Assembly (NCBI RefSeq): GCF_017068455.1
Contig: NZ_CP070608.1
Location: forward strand, 3,515,488-3,579,487
DNA from: Fulvivirga lutea
GTDB lineage: Bacteria; Bacteroidota; Bacteroidia; Cytophagales; Cyclobacteriaceae
Reading direction: 5' to 3'
Length of the DNA: 64,000 bases
The notes beneath the pieces were generated by a model. That model was given only the letters and a program-made list of their open reading frames with translations, searched no databases and had not been told where the DNA came from. The position numbers and the translations under genes were made by a program. Within the stretch, counting starts at the first letter, position 1. The number at the start of each line of letters is the position of its first letter. This document shows, piece after piece, positions 1 through 9,252 of the stretch.

Positions 1-1
1 A

Positions 2-535
2 GGAGCAGGTGTTGAGCATTTAGGGTTAATCCCTGACATTTTTAGAAGGCTTGGCATTCAACTCGAAATCAAAGGTGATGATATTCATGTGCCAGCCCAA
101 GAGCGTTACGAAATAGATACTTTTATAGACGGTTCCATTTTAACCATTGCAGATGCTCCGTGGCCCGGCTTCACTCCTGACCTATTGAGTATCGTTTTGG
201 TTACAGCCATTCAGGCCAAAGGCACAGTGCTCGTGCATCAGAAAATGTTTGAAAGTCGATTGTTCTTTGTTGATAAATTGATTGACATGGGTGCGCAGAT
301 TATTCTTTGCGATCCACACAGAGCTACTGTGATTGGTATGGACAGAAAGCAACCTCTGAAAGGCATTAAAATGAGTTCACCTGATATCAGAGCCGGAGTT
401 TCACTTCTAATTGCGGCATTATCAGCTGAAGGTGAAAGCATTATTTCTAATGTAGAGCAGATTGATAGAGGGTATCAGAACATTGATGCACGATTGAAAG
501 CATTAGGTGCTCAGATCGAGCGAATTGAACAATAA
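2..535 (+). CDS. murA: UDP-N-acetylglucosamine 1-carboxyvinyltransferase, C-terminal part (5' end outside window)
   Basis: The reading frame is open from base 2 and gives about 177 residues ending at TAA 533-535, which is less than half of a usual MurA (about 420-435 residues). MurA moves enolpyruvate from PEP to UDP-GlcNAc, the first committed step of peptidoglycan synthesis in the cytoplasm. Seen directly: the PWPGFTPD stretch, the conserved [13 protein letters not shown] helix and the [17 protein letters not shown] tail, all in the order expected for the second EPSP-synthase-like domain. The catalytic Cys loop would lie upstream of the window. Only the truncation by the window edge is unusual; the family assignment is secure. 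Confidence 0.93.
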   Translation, partial: GAGVEHLGLIPDIFRRLGIQLEIKGDDIHVPAQERYEIDTFIDGSILTIADAPWPGFTPDLLSIVLVTAIQAKGTVLVHQKMFESRLFFVDKLIDMGAQIILCDPHRATVIGMDRKQPLKGIKMSSPDIRAGVSLLIAALSAEGESIISNVEQIDRGYQNIDARLKALGAQIERIEQ

Positions 536-592
536 GATTTTAAGTGTGTTCATTGGTTGGAAAATTATGAATCAACCATTATCTTGAACACT

Positions 593-1411
593 ATGGAAAT
601 ATTTGATAAAGGAACTGACTACATGTCACAATATGCAATAGAATATGGCGTCCCTTTACTGAAGGCCATCGCCATTCTGGTTATAGGTATTTGGATTATA
701 AAAGCCATTCGAAGAGGAGTAAGAAACAGTCTCTCGAAGAGTAATGTCGATGAATCGCTTCGTCCATTTTTAATTAGCTTACTCTATAATTCATTACTAA
801 TACTGCTTATTCTCACTGCATTAAGCACATTAGGAGTACAGATGACTTCATTTGTAGCAATTATTGGTGCGGCAGGTTTAGCAATAGGACTTTCCCTTCA
901 GGGTACATTACAAAATTTTGCAGGAGGAGTTATTTTATTAACACTTAGACCTTTTAAAGTAGGTGATTATATAGACGGTGCAGGGTATTCGGGAACTGTA
1001 CAATCAATACAAATTTTTCAGACATTGTTACTAACGCCAGATAACAAAAAAATAGTAATACCTAATGGTAAGTTAAGTAATGATGGAATTGTGAACTACA
1101 GTGCTGAAGATAAAAGAAGGGTGGACATGGTATTTGGTATTGGATATGGTGACGATATTAAAAAAGCCAAAGATATTTTAGTGAGGCTTTGCCAGGAAGA
1201 TGAAAGGGTTCTTGAGGAACCAGCATTCAGAGTGGATGTTAGCAGTCTGGGCGATAGTTCAGTGAATTTCAACGTTCGCCCTTGGGTTCAAACTTCTGAT
1301 TACTGGAACGTTTTTTGGGATTTCCAGGAGAAAGTGAAATTGACTTTCGATAAAGAAGGAATCAGCATTCCATTCCCTCAGAGAGATGTTCATATCTATA
1401 ATGAGAAATAA
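593..1411 (+). CDS. Small-conductance mechanosensitive channel, MscS family
   Basis: This 272-residue inner-membrane protein is close to the size of E. coli MscS (286). It has hydrophobic helices near residues 12-35 and 60-90 and then the glycine/alanine-rich pore helix GAAGLAIGLSLQGTLQNFAG, the hallmark of MscS TM3. A soluble beta domain (LRPFKVGDYI, PNGKLSNDGIVNYS) and C-terminal alpha-beta domain follow. Family knowledge: it opens under membrane tension to release solutes during osmotic downshock. The frame is also open to a TTG at 557, but the ATG at 593 leaves a normal N-terminus, so I prefer it. A strong terminator follows at once, so it probably forms its own unit or ends the murA unit. 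Confidence 0.9.
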   Translation: MEIFDKGTDYMSQYAIEYGVPLLKAIAILVIGIWIIKAIRRGVRNSLSKSNVDESLRPFLISLLYNSLLILLILTALSTLGVQMTSFVAIIGAAGLAIGLSLQGTLQNFAGGVILLTLRPFKVGDYIDGAGYSGTVQSIQIFQTLLLTPDNKKIVIPNGKLSNDGIVNYSAEDKRRVDMVFGIGYGDDIKKAKDILVRLCQEDERVLEEPAFRVDVSSLGDSSVNFNVRPWVQTSDYWNVFWDFQEKVKLTFDKEGISIPFPQRDVHIYNEK

Positions 1412-1432
1412 ATTTTAATAAATATTTAACTA

Positions 1433-1468
1433 AAGCCGTTCCAATTAAGATTTGGAACGGCTTTTTTA
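1433..1468 (+). terminator. Rho-independent terminator after mscS-like gene
   Basis: A perfect 12-bp stem (1433-1444 with 1452-1463, core GCCGTTCC/GGAACGGC) around a 7-base loop runs into six consecutive T bases (1462-1467). The A-rich left foot makes it partly bidirectional, but the next gene is also on the plus strand. Confidence 0.9.
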
Positions 1469-1491
1469 TTTCCGAATGATTAAATTAAAGC

Positions 1492-3741
1492 ATGAAAAGT
1501 AAACTTCTCCTCCCAGGGGTATCGTTTGTATTCCTGATTATCATATGCGTTGTTTCATTTAATCAAATCACCCCACCCGAGCCGGCCTTGCCCGGTTATA
1601 CTCCGGATAGTTACTCAGCCTATCGTGCTATTGAGCATTTAAAAATTGTCGCTAAAGAACCGCACGGCACAGGTACACCAGCACACAAACGAGTAAGGAA
1701 TTACATTTATGATCAGTGTAAAAAGCTTGGTGCCAAAATAAAAGTTCTTACCAACACAGGCATACAGTATCGAGGTGGTACCAATGTTACAGCAGGTACA
1801 GCCTATAATATTTTAGCAAAGCTAGAAGGCACTGATAACAGCAAAGCCGTTTTAGTGATGGGTCATTACGATTCACAGCCGAATACTCCCGGAGCTGGTG
1901 ACGATGGCTCTTCCATTGCCTCTATGTTGGAAGTAATGGAATTATTGGCAAAACAAGGCCCACTAAAGAATGACATCTACTTTTTAATGACTGATCAGGA
2001 AGAAGTGGGTCTACTTGGTGCAGAGGCTTTTGTCAATTCCTATCCGGAACTTGATGAGATTGGTATGCTTCTCAACTTCGATGCTCGGGGAAATACAGGC
2101 GTGAATTTTACGTTCGAAACAACTTCTCAGAATGGCTGGATTATGCGTGAGTTTTCAAAGGCTGTAGATCAACCATTGGCCAATGCATTGGCTTATGAAA
2201 TTTATAAACTCATGCCTAATGGAAGCGATTTTACTGAGTTTAAAGACACCCACATCAGCGGCCTTAATTCTGCATTTATTGAAGGGCATGCTTATTACCA
2301 CAGTCCGGAAGATACGTGGCGAAACATGAACCTGGGCACACTGCAACATCAGGGTGATTTAATGTGGGAAATGGTGAACCACTTCGGAACTATTGATCTA
2401 AATGAAACCAAAGCAGAAGATGCCATCTTTTTCTCAATCCTGAATCAGGTAGTTATTTATCCGGCCAGCTTAGATTGGCCTTTAATCGTTCTTTCGATAG
2501 TATTGCTTGGCTTTACTATCTATTTTCTCAGAAGTAAGCAATCGGTAAACATGCCGGCTGTTTTTAAAGGTGCTGGGCTGTACTTAGCGCTCCTGATTAT
2601 CAGCTTTTCTTTGGTATGGATTATCAACTCAATTATACTTTCGTTAAATCCACATTTTAGCAGCTTTTATGGTAATGATTTCTATAATTCGGGTTATTAC
2701 ATCTGGTGTTTTATTGGTGCCTGTACCGTTGTTCTTGGCGTCATTCTTAAGTATTTAGTGAAGTCATCTTCAGGATACAACTTCTTACTGGGATCGTTAA
2801 TAATACAAGCCATTTTGATTCTAGTGCTTAAAATTTACGTACCCACAGGCGCTTTCATACTTTATGTTCCGATGATCATTAATTTAGTACTAATGATAAT
2901 AGCATCGATAAAACAGCCTATAGAAAACTCGATTGCTCCTTTTTTAATAATAGTAATACCGGTGCTATTGTGGCTTCCATTTATATACTTCCTGTTCGTA
3001 GTATTCAGTTTTAGTCTGCCTTATGCATCAGCCATTTTTGTACTGCTTCTTCTGCCCTACTTAGCGCCACTTATGCAGTATTGGAATAATATAAACAATC
3101 ATATAGTATACGGTTTGGGTGCTTTAATGATTGCTTATGGACTTTTGGCCGGACAACTAACGGCTTCACCTTCTGATGACTACCCTCAGCAGACCACCTT
3201 AGCGTATGGTTTAAATTTGGATACAAATGAAGCTATTTGGTTTTCAAGACAGAAGCTTAAAGATGAATTCATTTCAAACTATATTAAATCAGATGAGCAA
3301 GGGCACATTGAAGAAATTTATTCCAACTCCTCAGCCTGGTACTGGAAGGACGAAGCACCTGTCGTGAATATCATGGCTGGTCGTTTTGCCATTGTTAGCG
3401 ATACAATAGTGAATGATATGCGAGAGCTAACGCTTAAAATTATGCCCGGACATGAAGTTACTTATTTTAACATATCGTTACCTGAAGATGCCTATTTCAC
3501 TCAGATAAATGAAAGAGAATTAGAAGGCGAAATGGCTGGAACATTACAATACTATGGCGCCCCATCAAGTGGGTGTATATTAAAGATAAAAGCTAAGCCA
3601 GGAACAATGACAATACCACTGGTCGAATCTAAAATGTCTATTGCAAACGCCTTGCTAACCACACCTTTGCCTGAAGATTTTATTTGGGCACCTGGGTATA
3701 TGAGTAATAATATGTTCATTAAAAGAACGATCGACTTATGA
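1492..3741 (+). CDS. M28-family zinc aminopeptidase with C-terminal membrane domain
   Basis: 749 residues. An N-terminal membrane anchor (about residues 5-23) is followed by a periplasmic M28 peptidase domain with the co-catalytic zinc set visible: His125 in MGHYDS, Asp137/138 in GAGDDGSS, Glu170-Glu171 in TDQEEVG, Asp197 in NFDARG and His270 in YYHSPEDT. After about residue 320 come some eight to nine hydrophobic segments and a soluble tail, the layout of the long membrane M28 enzymes related to Fxna/ERMP1. It probably trims peptides at the outer face of the inner membrane; substrate unknown. Its stop overlaps the next start as ATGA, so the DUF1697 gene is translationally coupled to it. Confidence 0.88.
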   Translation: MKSKLLLPGVSFVFLIIICVVSFNQITPPEPALPGYTPDSYSAYRAIEHLKIVAKEPHGTGTPAHKRVRNYIYDQCKKLGAKIKVLTNTGIQYRGGTNVTAGTAYNILAKLEGTDNSKAVLVMGHYDSQPNTPGAGDDGSSIASMLEVMELLAKQGPLKNDIYFLMTDQEEVGLLGAEAFVNSYPELDEIGMLLNFDARGNTGVNFTFETTSQNGWIMREFSKAVDQPLANALAYEIYKLMPNGSDFTEFKDTHISGLNSAFIEGHAYYHSPEDTWRNMNLGTLQHQGDLMWEMVNHFGTIDLNETKAEDAIFFSILNQVVIYPASLDWPLIVLSIVLLGFTIYFLRSKQSVNMPAVFKGAGLYLALLIISFSLVWIINSIILSLNPHFSSFYGNDFYNSGYYIWCFIGACTVVLGVILKYLVKSSSGYNFLLGSLIIQAILILVLKIYVPTGAFILYVPMIINLVLMIIASIKQPIENSIAPFLIIVIPVLLWLPFIYFLFVVFSFSLPYASAIFVLLLLPYLAPLMQYWNNINNHIVYGLGALMIAYGLLAGQLTASPSDDYPQQTTLAYGLNLDTNEAIWFSRQKLKDEFISNYIKSDEQGHIEEIYSNSSAWYWKDEAPVVNIMAGRFAIVSDTIVNDMRELTLKIMPGHEVTYFNISLPEDAYFTQINERELEGEMAGTLQYYGAPSSGCILKIKAKPGTMTIPLVESKMSIANALLTTPLPEDFIWAPGYMSNNMFIKRTIDL

Positions 3742-4265
3742 AGCACGTTTGTTTGCTTAGAGGGGTAAATGTGAGTGGCTCGAATAAAATTAAAATGGCT
3801 GAACTAAGAGAAGCCCTGGAATCAGAAGTAGATTTAAACAACATTCAAACCTATATTCAAAGTGGCAATATTATTTTGGACAGTGAATTGAATAAAAATG
3901 AAGTAAGTATAAAAGTGCATCAATGTATTAAGAAGTCATTTGGATTTGATATGCCAGTTTTAACACTCTCTCAAGACGAATTAAAAGCTATAAAGTCAGC
4001 CAACCCTTATTCGGATTCAGATATTAAGAAGCAGTATTTTGTCTTTTTGTTTTCTATACCCGAAGAGGAACAGATTAAAAAAATGAATGCACTTTCATAT
4101 CCCAATGAGGAATTTACAATCACTGATTCTGTGGTCTACTATCATCCAAAAGAAGGTTATGGCAAAGCCAAATTAAGTAATAATGCCTTTGAAAATAAGT
4201 TGAAAGTTAGGGCAACGGCCAGAAATTTAAATACGTTGGAAACATTGATTAAACTCGCTCAATAA
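3738..4265 (+). CDS. DUF1697 family protein
   Basis: 175 residues, with the typical DUF1697 opening MKHVCLLRGVNVSGSNKIKM and the YIQSGNIIL strand. No catalytic motif is recognised; the fold is small, cytoplasmic and ferredoxin-like in known members, and the function is unknown. The ATG overlaps the TGA of the M28 peptidase gene by four bases and the DinB-like gene starts 2 bases after its stop, so it sits inside a tight run from 1492 to 7045. The co-localisation with a peptidase gene is not known to be functional. Confidence 0.8.
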   Translation: MKHVCLLRGVNVSGSNKIKMAELREALESEVDLNNIQTYIQSGNIILDSELNKNEVSIKVHQCIKKSFGFDMPVLTLSQDELKAIKSANPYSDSDIKKQYFVFLFSIPEEEQIKKMNALSYPNEEFTITDSVVYYHPKEGYGKAKLSNNAFENKLKVRATARNLNTLETLIKLAQ

Positions 4266-4267
4266 CT

Positions 4268-4804
4268 ATGGATTTAGAAAAACTTCGTTACCCAATAGGT
4301 AAGTTAAGCTATGCCGGCTCACCAACTATCGATCAAAGAAATGGATGGATTCAAGACATTGCTGAGTTTCCTGATCAATTACGGGCTGCTGTGAAAGACT
4401 TAACCCAAGAGCAATTACAATGGCACTATCGACCGGAAGGTTGGACAATAAGACAAGTGGTACATCATTGTGCCGATAGTCATCTCAATGCACAATTACG
4501 CTTTAAGTTAGCTCTTACTGAAGGATTGCCTACAATCAAACCTTATAAGGAAGCTTTATGGGCTCAGTTGCCTGATATTGAGGAAGACATCAACGTATCC
4601 TTAGATTTACTGACGGCCTTGCACAAGAAATGGGTGTATTTGTTAGAACGCTTATCAGAAGAAGATTTTAGTAGACAGTATATTCATCCTGAACATAATA
4701 AAACATTCGATCTGAACTTTACAGTGGCCATGTATTCATGGCATTGCAGACACCATTATGCGCATGTATTGCAAGCCATAGAACATAAAGGTGAGTTCGC
4801 TTGA
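4268..4804 (+). CDS. YfiT/DinB-type metal-dependent hydrolase or thiol transferase
   Basis: 178 residues opening with LRYPIGKL, the signature start of the YfiT branch of the DinB four-helix superfamily. Candidate metal ligands are the His pair in VVHHCADSH (about residues 66-71) and the two C-terminal histidines in WHCRHHYAH (about 158-165). Some relatives are bacillithiol S-transferases and others are uncharacterised hydrolases, so the substrate cannot be given. The length matches the family (about 170-180). Its stop TGA overlaps the TTG start of the downstream kinase, which indicates translational coupling. Confidence 0.8.
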   Translation: MDLEKLRYPIGKLSYAGSPTIDQRNGWIQDIAEFPDQLRAAVKDLTQEQLQWHYRPEGWTIRQVVHHCADSHLNAQLRFKLALTEGLPTIKPYKEALWAQLPDIEEDINVSLDLLTALHKKWVYLLERLSEEDFSRQYIHPEHNKTFDLNFTVAMYSWHCRHHYAHVLQAIEHKGEFA

Positions 4805-6363
4805 AACCCATCAACAGAATAGCAATAATCCTATTCGTCATCTTTTTGATGCCGGCATTATTTTTTAGTGCTTATGAAATTGCGTCACTCAACCAGGACG
4901 AAGAAGAAATCAACAAAATTTACGAGCAACAATTAGAGGCTTTCCTCTTTTCTGCCAACCAGTACGCTGATGACATTTTAAATACCTGGATAGCTAAACT
5001 TGAAGTTGGAATGCAACTTACCGAAGTTGACACCTCCTCTAAAGAGGTGAAAAAACTGATGGATCTAAACCCTTCTATTAATTCGCTCATTACTTATTAC
5101 ATTGATGATGAAGCGGCTACCATTATTCCTAGGGATACTTCGGTTGTTCAGTACATGAGTGAGATCAATAAATTATTAATTGAGAATAAAGACATTGGCA
5201 AAAGGCTCATAAAATATAGTAAGAGTGGCTTCCAGAAAATTGAACCTATCAGTTTTAATATAAATAAAGAATTAATTGTTTTTCTATTTCATCCGGGCAC
5301 TAATACAGATGATGGATTAATCTATGGAATAGTTATTGACCCGGTTCTTTTCATTGAAGACGTGCTGGGCCCAAGATTACAATATATTGCCAAAAACCGA
5401 TTTGCACTACAGGCAACTAAGGTGAATGAACCCTACCCTATTTATTCAACATTCGATTCCACTAATGTAGAGTCTATCAAACCTGTATTAAGCAAAGACT
5501 TATGGTTGTTGCCGGATTATAAACTGGGTATTTCTACGCGTGGTGGCTCTATTCAGTCAATTATTAAAGAAAGAACCTACACAAATTTAGTTTTGATTCT
5601 CGCCTTGGATGCGATCCTTATCTTAGGTGTTGTGCTCGTTTTCAGGAATGTGAGAAAAGAGGTGAAACTAGCACAAAACAAATCAGAATTTATCTCCAAC
5701 GTATCGCATGAAATACGTACTCCTCTGGCGCTCATAAGCATGTTCGCAGAAACACTAGAACTTGGCAGGGTGCCTACTGAGGAAAAGAAAAAGGAATATT
5801 ATTCCATCATCAATAAAGAAACCCAGCGACTCACAGGCATTGTAAATAAAATATTGAGCTTCAGCCAAATGGATGCGGGCAAGAAACGATTATCATTTGA
5901 ATCTGTGAATTTAAAGCAAGTAGTAGAAAATGTGCTCGCCACGTATGAATATCATTTAGAAAAAGAGCAGTTTATAATTCAAACAGAGCTAGCAGAGGCA
6001 AATATAAATGGAGATAAAGATGCACTTACCGAACTCCTTATCAACCTTATTGACAACGCCATCAAGTACTCTGATAAGTCTAAACGTATTGAAATCAACT
6101 TGCTCAAAAAGGAGGGCAAAGCAATGCTAGCCGTTAAAGATTACGGTGTAGGTATTTCAAAAACCGATCAGAAGTATATTTTCGATAAGTTTTTCAGGGT
6201 GTCTACGGGTGACTTAGCTAAAAAACAAGGCACTGGCTTAGGGTTAGCCCTGGTAAAACAAATTGTTGATGCTCATAATGCTTCTATAGAATTAAAAAGT
6301 GATCTTGGAAAAGGCTCTACTTTTATCGTATCTTTTCCTTTAGAAAAAGTAAACAATGGCTAG
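4801..6363 (+). CDS. Sensor histidine kinase, HisKA/HATPase_c
   Basis: 520 residues. The start is TTG at 4801, overlapping the previous stop; the N-terminus MKPINRIAIILFVIFLMPALFF is a good first membrane helix. A periplasmic sensor of about 220 residues follows, then a second helix (about 257-281), the HisKA box with phospho-accepting His303 in SHEIRTP, and the ATPase N box NLIDNAIKYS, G1 box KDYGVGISK and G2 box GTGLGLALVK. It autophosphorylates and passes the phosphate to the OmpR-type regulator whose ATG lies inside its last codons. The periplasmic domain matches nothing I recognise, so the signal is unknown. Confidence 0.92.
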   Translation: MKPINRIAIILFVIFLMPALFFSAYEIASLNQDEEEINKIYEQQLEAFLFSANQYADDILNTWIAKLEVGMQLTEVDTSSKEVKKLMDLNPSINSLITYYIDDEAATIIPRDTSVVQYMSEINKLLIENKDIGKRLIKYSKSGFQKIEPISFNINKELIVFLFHPGTNTDDGLIYGIVIDPVLFIEDVLGPRLQYIAKNRFALQATKVNEPYPIYSTFDSTNVESIKPVLSKDLWLLPDYKLGISTRGGSIQSIIKERTYTNLVLILALDAILILGVVLVFRNVRKEVKLAQNKSEFISNVSHEIRTPLALISMFAETLELGRVPTEEKKKEYYSIINKETQRLTGIVNKILSFSQMDAGKKRLSFESVNLKQVVENVLATYEYHLEKEQFIIQTELAEANINGDKDALTELLINLIDNAIKYSDKSKRIEINLLKKEGKAMLAVKDYGVGISKTDQKYIFDKFFRVSTGDLAKKQGTGLGLALVKQIVDAHNASIELKSDLGKGSTFIVSFPLEKVNNG

Positions 6364-7045
6364 AATACTAATTGTTGAAGACGAACCCGCCATGCAAATA
6401 GGATTGAAGGATAACCTTGAATTTGATGGTTATTCAGTAGAGGTTGCCAGCGATGGGCAAACCGGGCTCGATAAAATTCTAACTAACGAATATGATTTAG
6501 TAGTCTTAGATGTCATGCTCCCGAGTCTTTCAGGTTTTGATGTTTGTAAGCAGGCAAGAAAGGAAGGAAATGATACACCCATTATTTTACTAACCGCGAG
6601 AGGCGAAGAAATTGATAAAGTATTAGGACTTGAGTTAGGCGCGGACGATTACATGACCAAGCCTTTTAGCGTAAGGGAACTGCTGGCACGAATCAAAGCC
6701 AATTTAAGACGCTCATCAAAATCTCAGTCTAGTAATTCAGATACCATCAAAATTGGCAATTTGCAGATTCAGTTTGATGCTTACAAAGCATATACCCAAT
6801 CTAATGAAGAAGTAAAGCTCTCGCACAAAGAGTTTGAAATACTTAAATACCTCCACGAAAATAAGGGCAAAGTGGTTTCGCGGTACGATTTACTGGAAAA
6901 CATTTGGGGCTATGAAGATGATCAGCCAACCACACGCACAGTGGATAATTTCATTGCCCGGTTACGCCATAAAGTAGAGGTCGATCATAATTCCCCCGAA
7001 GTGATCCTCACCGTACACGGATCAGGCTATAAAATGATCGTTTGA
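6356..7045 (+). CDS. OmpR/PhoB-family response regulator
   Basis: 229 residues. The receiver domain has the acidic pair EDE near residues 8-10, phospho-accepting Asp52 in LVVLDVMLP, and Lys in the MTKPFS loop near residue 101. A C-terminal winged helix (about 130-229, ending with the TVDNFIARLRHKVE recognition helix and GSGYKM wing) binds DNA. It overlaps the kinase gene by eight bases, a standard kinase-regulator arrangement. The run of overlaps from 1492 implies one transcript for peptidase, DUF1697, DinB-like, kinase and regulator. It abuts the minus-strand gene at 7046 with no spacer. Confidence 0.94.
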   Translation: MARILIVEDEPAMQIGLKDNLEFDGYSVEVASDGQTGLDKILTNEYDLVVLDVMLPSLSGFDVCKQARKEGNDTPIILLTARGEEIDKVLGLELGADDYMTKPFSVRELLARIKANLRRSSKSQSSNSDTIKIGNLQIQFDAYKAYTQSNEEVKLSHKEFEILKYLHENKGKVVSRYDLLENIWGYEDDQPTTRTVDNFIARLRHKVEVDHNSPEVILTVHGSGYKMIV

Positions 7046-7585
7046 TTATTTCATTCTATAGGCCTTCATTTTCATCATGGTTTTCATGCTGCCATCTTCC
7101 TGTTTAAAATCCCATTTCCAATCGAATGAGTTTTCTTTTATGTTATAGAAGAGGATTTCCCACTTGCCAGACCCATCATGTAAAACCATATCACCACTTT
7201 CATTCTTATACGATTCCCAGGTGGCTGCAATGGAAGTTGACTGATTTTCAATCCATGCGCATTCCCACTTTTCTGTTTTGGTATTATAGATTCTAATATT
7301 GGTTCCTAAATAATTTTTACCAGTTTTTTCATTTGGGTTGTACCAAAAATCTTGAATGGCTGCACCGCCCAAGATATATCTGAAATCCCACATGGCTGAA
7401 TCTTTAACCCAAACATCTTTTTGAAGGTTTTCCATTTTACAATCCCATACACCTACCAACCTGCCATATTGATCAATGGCTTCAGGTAGATTTTTAACAT
7501 CATCTTGGCTGTAAAATGGCTGTGCAACTAATTGACTGCAAGTAATAAATATTAGCCCAACAATTAGAAAATTAAATTTTTTCAT
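7046..7585 (-). CDS. Secreted protein of unknown function (DUF1579-like)
   Basis: 179 residues. A signal peptide (MKKFNFLIVGLIFITCSQLVAQ, cut near AQ-PF) is followed by a small beta-rich domain with Trp/Tyr-rich strands (VGVWDCKMENLQ, YLGTNIRIYN, WECAWIENQ, SGKWEILFYNIKENSFDWKWDF). The strand pattern resembles DUF1579/lipocalin-like proteins, but I do not see a diagnostic motif. Its TAA is at 7046-7048 immediately after the regulator stop, so the two genes are tail to tail with no room for a terminator. Function unknown. Confidence 0.7.
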   Translation of the reverse strand: MKKFNFLIVGLIFITCSQLVAQPFYSQDDVKNLPEAIDQYGRLVGVWDCKMENLQKDVWVKDSAMWDFRYILGGAAIQDFWYNPNEKTGKNYLGTNIRIYNTKTEKWECAWIENQSTSIAATWESYKNESGDMVLHDGSGKWEILFYNIKENSFDWKWDFKQEDGSMKTMMKMKAYRMK

Positions 7586-7798
7586 TTTGATCAGTTTTAG
7601 AACTAATCTATGGCTGTTTGGCTTTATAGTCGGTTAATCCTATAATTTTTGACTGATCTGCTGCGCTAAACCGCCCATTTTACATCTTATTTCCAACTTG
7701 TTACATTTTGTTACATTCTCTTACCAAGCTGTGACATCTGGCATGGCCCACATTGCGTCTTTTGTAGTGTAATCATCAATAACAAAACAACAACGACT

Positions 7799-8230
7799 AT
7801 GAAAACTCAATTTGCAACCATCGCCCTGGCCATAATCTCTAGTGTAAGTGTAATGGCTCAATCTAGCACAACTGCAAAAGCTCGCATACTTCCTCACAAT
7901 GAAGAAGGCTTTGTAAGACTGTTGATCACCGATCATAACAATGAACCGGTAGTAGTGAAATTCAAAAGTGGAAATACACTCATCTCCAAAAACAAGATAA
8001 ATACCTCCAACAAAGACAATGGCTTTATCAAGTTATATGATATTAGAAATTTAAGAAACGGAGATTACACCCTTGAGATTGAGAACAATGGCACTGTAAT
8101 AACTTATAATTTTACAACAGACGGTAACTTGCCTGTTTGGACCCAATATTGGAACGATCAACTCAATAACAACACCCGATTAGCTAAAAATGACAGCGCG
8201 GATTCGTCCAAGCTAGTAGCAGAGAACTAA
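7799..8230 (+). CDS. Small secreted beta-sandwich-like protein, unknown function
   Basis: 143 residues. A signal peptide (MKTQFATIALAIISSVSVMAQ) precedes an Ig-like stretch with alternating strands (GFVRLLITDHNNEPVVVKF, GNTLISKNKI, GDYTLEIENNGTVITYNF). It resembles the small periplasmic beta-sandwich proteins of the DUF3244 type, without a clear signature. No lipobox and no gliding-type C-terminal sorting domain are visible. The upstream 213-base gap to the divergent gene at 7585 must hold its promoter, but no convincing -33/-7 pair was found. Confidence 0.65.
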   Translation: MKTQFATIALAIISSVSVMAQSSTTAKARILPHNEEGFVRLLITDHNNEPVVVKFKSGNTLISKNKINTSNKDNGFIKLYDIRNLRNGDYTLEIENNGTVITYNFTTDGNLPVWTQYWNDQLNNNTRLAKNDSADSSKLVAEN

Positions 8231-8262
8231 CAATATTGTTAATTTGGAAGAAATTATAACCA

Positions 8263-9234
8263 TTGAAGAAGCTAGCGCCAATTTTCATAAGCTGTTTGGT
8301 TATGCTGCCGCAACTATCCAATGGCCAGTTGATAGATCTCAACGGTCGTTGGAAGTTTGCGTTAGGCGACCAAGGCAACTGGAGTTCCAAAGATTTTGAC
8401 GACTCCGGATGGGAATCTATTCGCGTACCTTCACCCTGGGAAAATCAGGGTTTCCATGGTTATGATGGCTTTGCATGGTATCGGATAAAATTCGATGGAT
8501 CCAGTTTACCTAAAGGCGTAAACCTTTTCCTCAATATGGGATATGTTGATGATGCCGATGAAGTATATCTTAACGGTCAGCTCATTGGTTTTTCCGGCTC
8601 TATGCCGCCCAACTATCAAAGCGCGTATAATACGGAAAGAAAGTACATTATCCCTCAAAACCTGATAAATTATACAGGAGAGAATACGATAGCTGTTCGT
8701 GTTTTCGATGCCACATTAGGCGGTGGTATCATGGATGGAAAAATTGGCATCTACCGGGTTTCTGCTGGTTCACCAATTCTGTTAGACTTGCGGGGCATAT
8801 GGGACTTTAGCATTAGCGAAAGCGGGGCAAAACCAGCAGATAATGCACATTGGGATAAAATAAATGTACCCAGCTTCTGGGAAAAAGAAGGCTTTAGAAG
8901 ATACGATGGATATGCCTGGTATCGTAAGTATTTTGACTTTACACCAGACTTGGAAAACGAGCAGCTTTTACTCATTCTCGGCAAGATCGATGATTTTGAT
9001 GAAGTATATGTCAATGGAAAACTTGTCGGCAGAACCAGAGATAATCGTCATTTCCCACACAGTAAATCATACAGCGAATATCGTATTTACTATCTTCCAT
9101 CCACTATTTTGAATAAAAATGAACCCAATCTAATTGAAGTACAGGTAGAGGACATCGGACTCGATGGTGGCATTTATGAAGGACCTATCGGCATCACCAC
9201 AAAAGACAGGCTTTATCGACTCATTAATAAATAG
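8263..9234 (+). CDS. Secreted protein with two tandem GH2-type sugar-binding (jelly-roll) domains
   Basis: 323 residues from a TTG start at 8263, the only start that keeps the signal peptide MKKLAPIFISCLVMLPQLSNG. The mature part is two copies of the N-terminal beta-galactosidase sugar-binding fold: copy 1 about residues 23-167, copy 2 about 173-317. Each has an L-DL-G-W opening, an FAWYR or YAWYR motif, a D-DEVY-NG loop and an I-V-D-GG-I-GPIGI-like end. No TIM barrel or other catalytic domain follows, so it is probably a periplasmic carbohydrate-binding protein rather than an enzyme. The internal repeats are clearly a gene-internal duplication. Confidence 0.82.
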   Translation: MKKLAPIFISCLVMLPQLSNGQLIDLNGRWKFALGDQGNWSSKDFDDSGWESIRVPSPWENQGFHGYDGFAWYRIKFDGSSLPKGVNLFLNMGYVDDADEVYLNGQLIGFSGSMPPNYQSAYNTERKYIIPQNLINYTGENTIAVRVFDATLGGGIMDGKIGIYRVSAGSPILLDLRGIWDFSISESGAKPADNAHWDKINVPSFWEKEGFRRYDGYAWYRKYFDFTPDLENEQLLLILGKIDDFDEVYVNGKLVGRTRDNRHFPHSKSYSEYRIYYLPSTILNKNEPNLIEVQVEDIGLDGGIYEGPIGITTKDRLYRLINK

Positions 9235-9252
9235 TATTGCTACTTTTAATCA

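Noticed and set aside
7721-7936. Minus-strand frame over the start of the small secreted-protein gene
   Set aside because: It overlaps a better gene with signal peptide and contains no recognisable motif.
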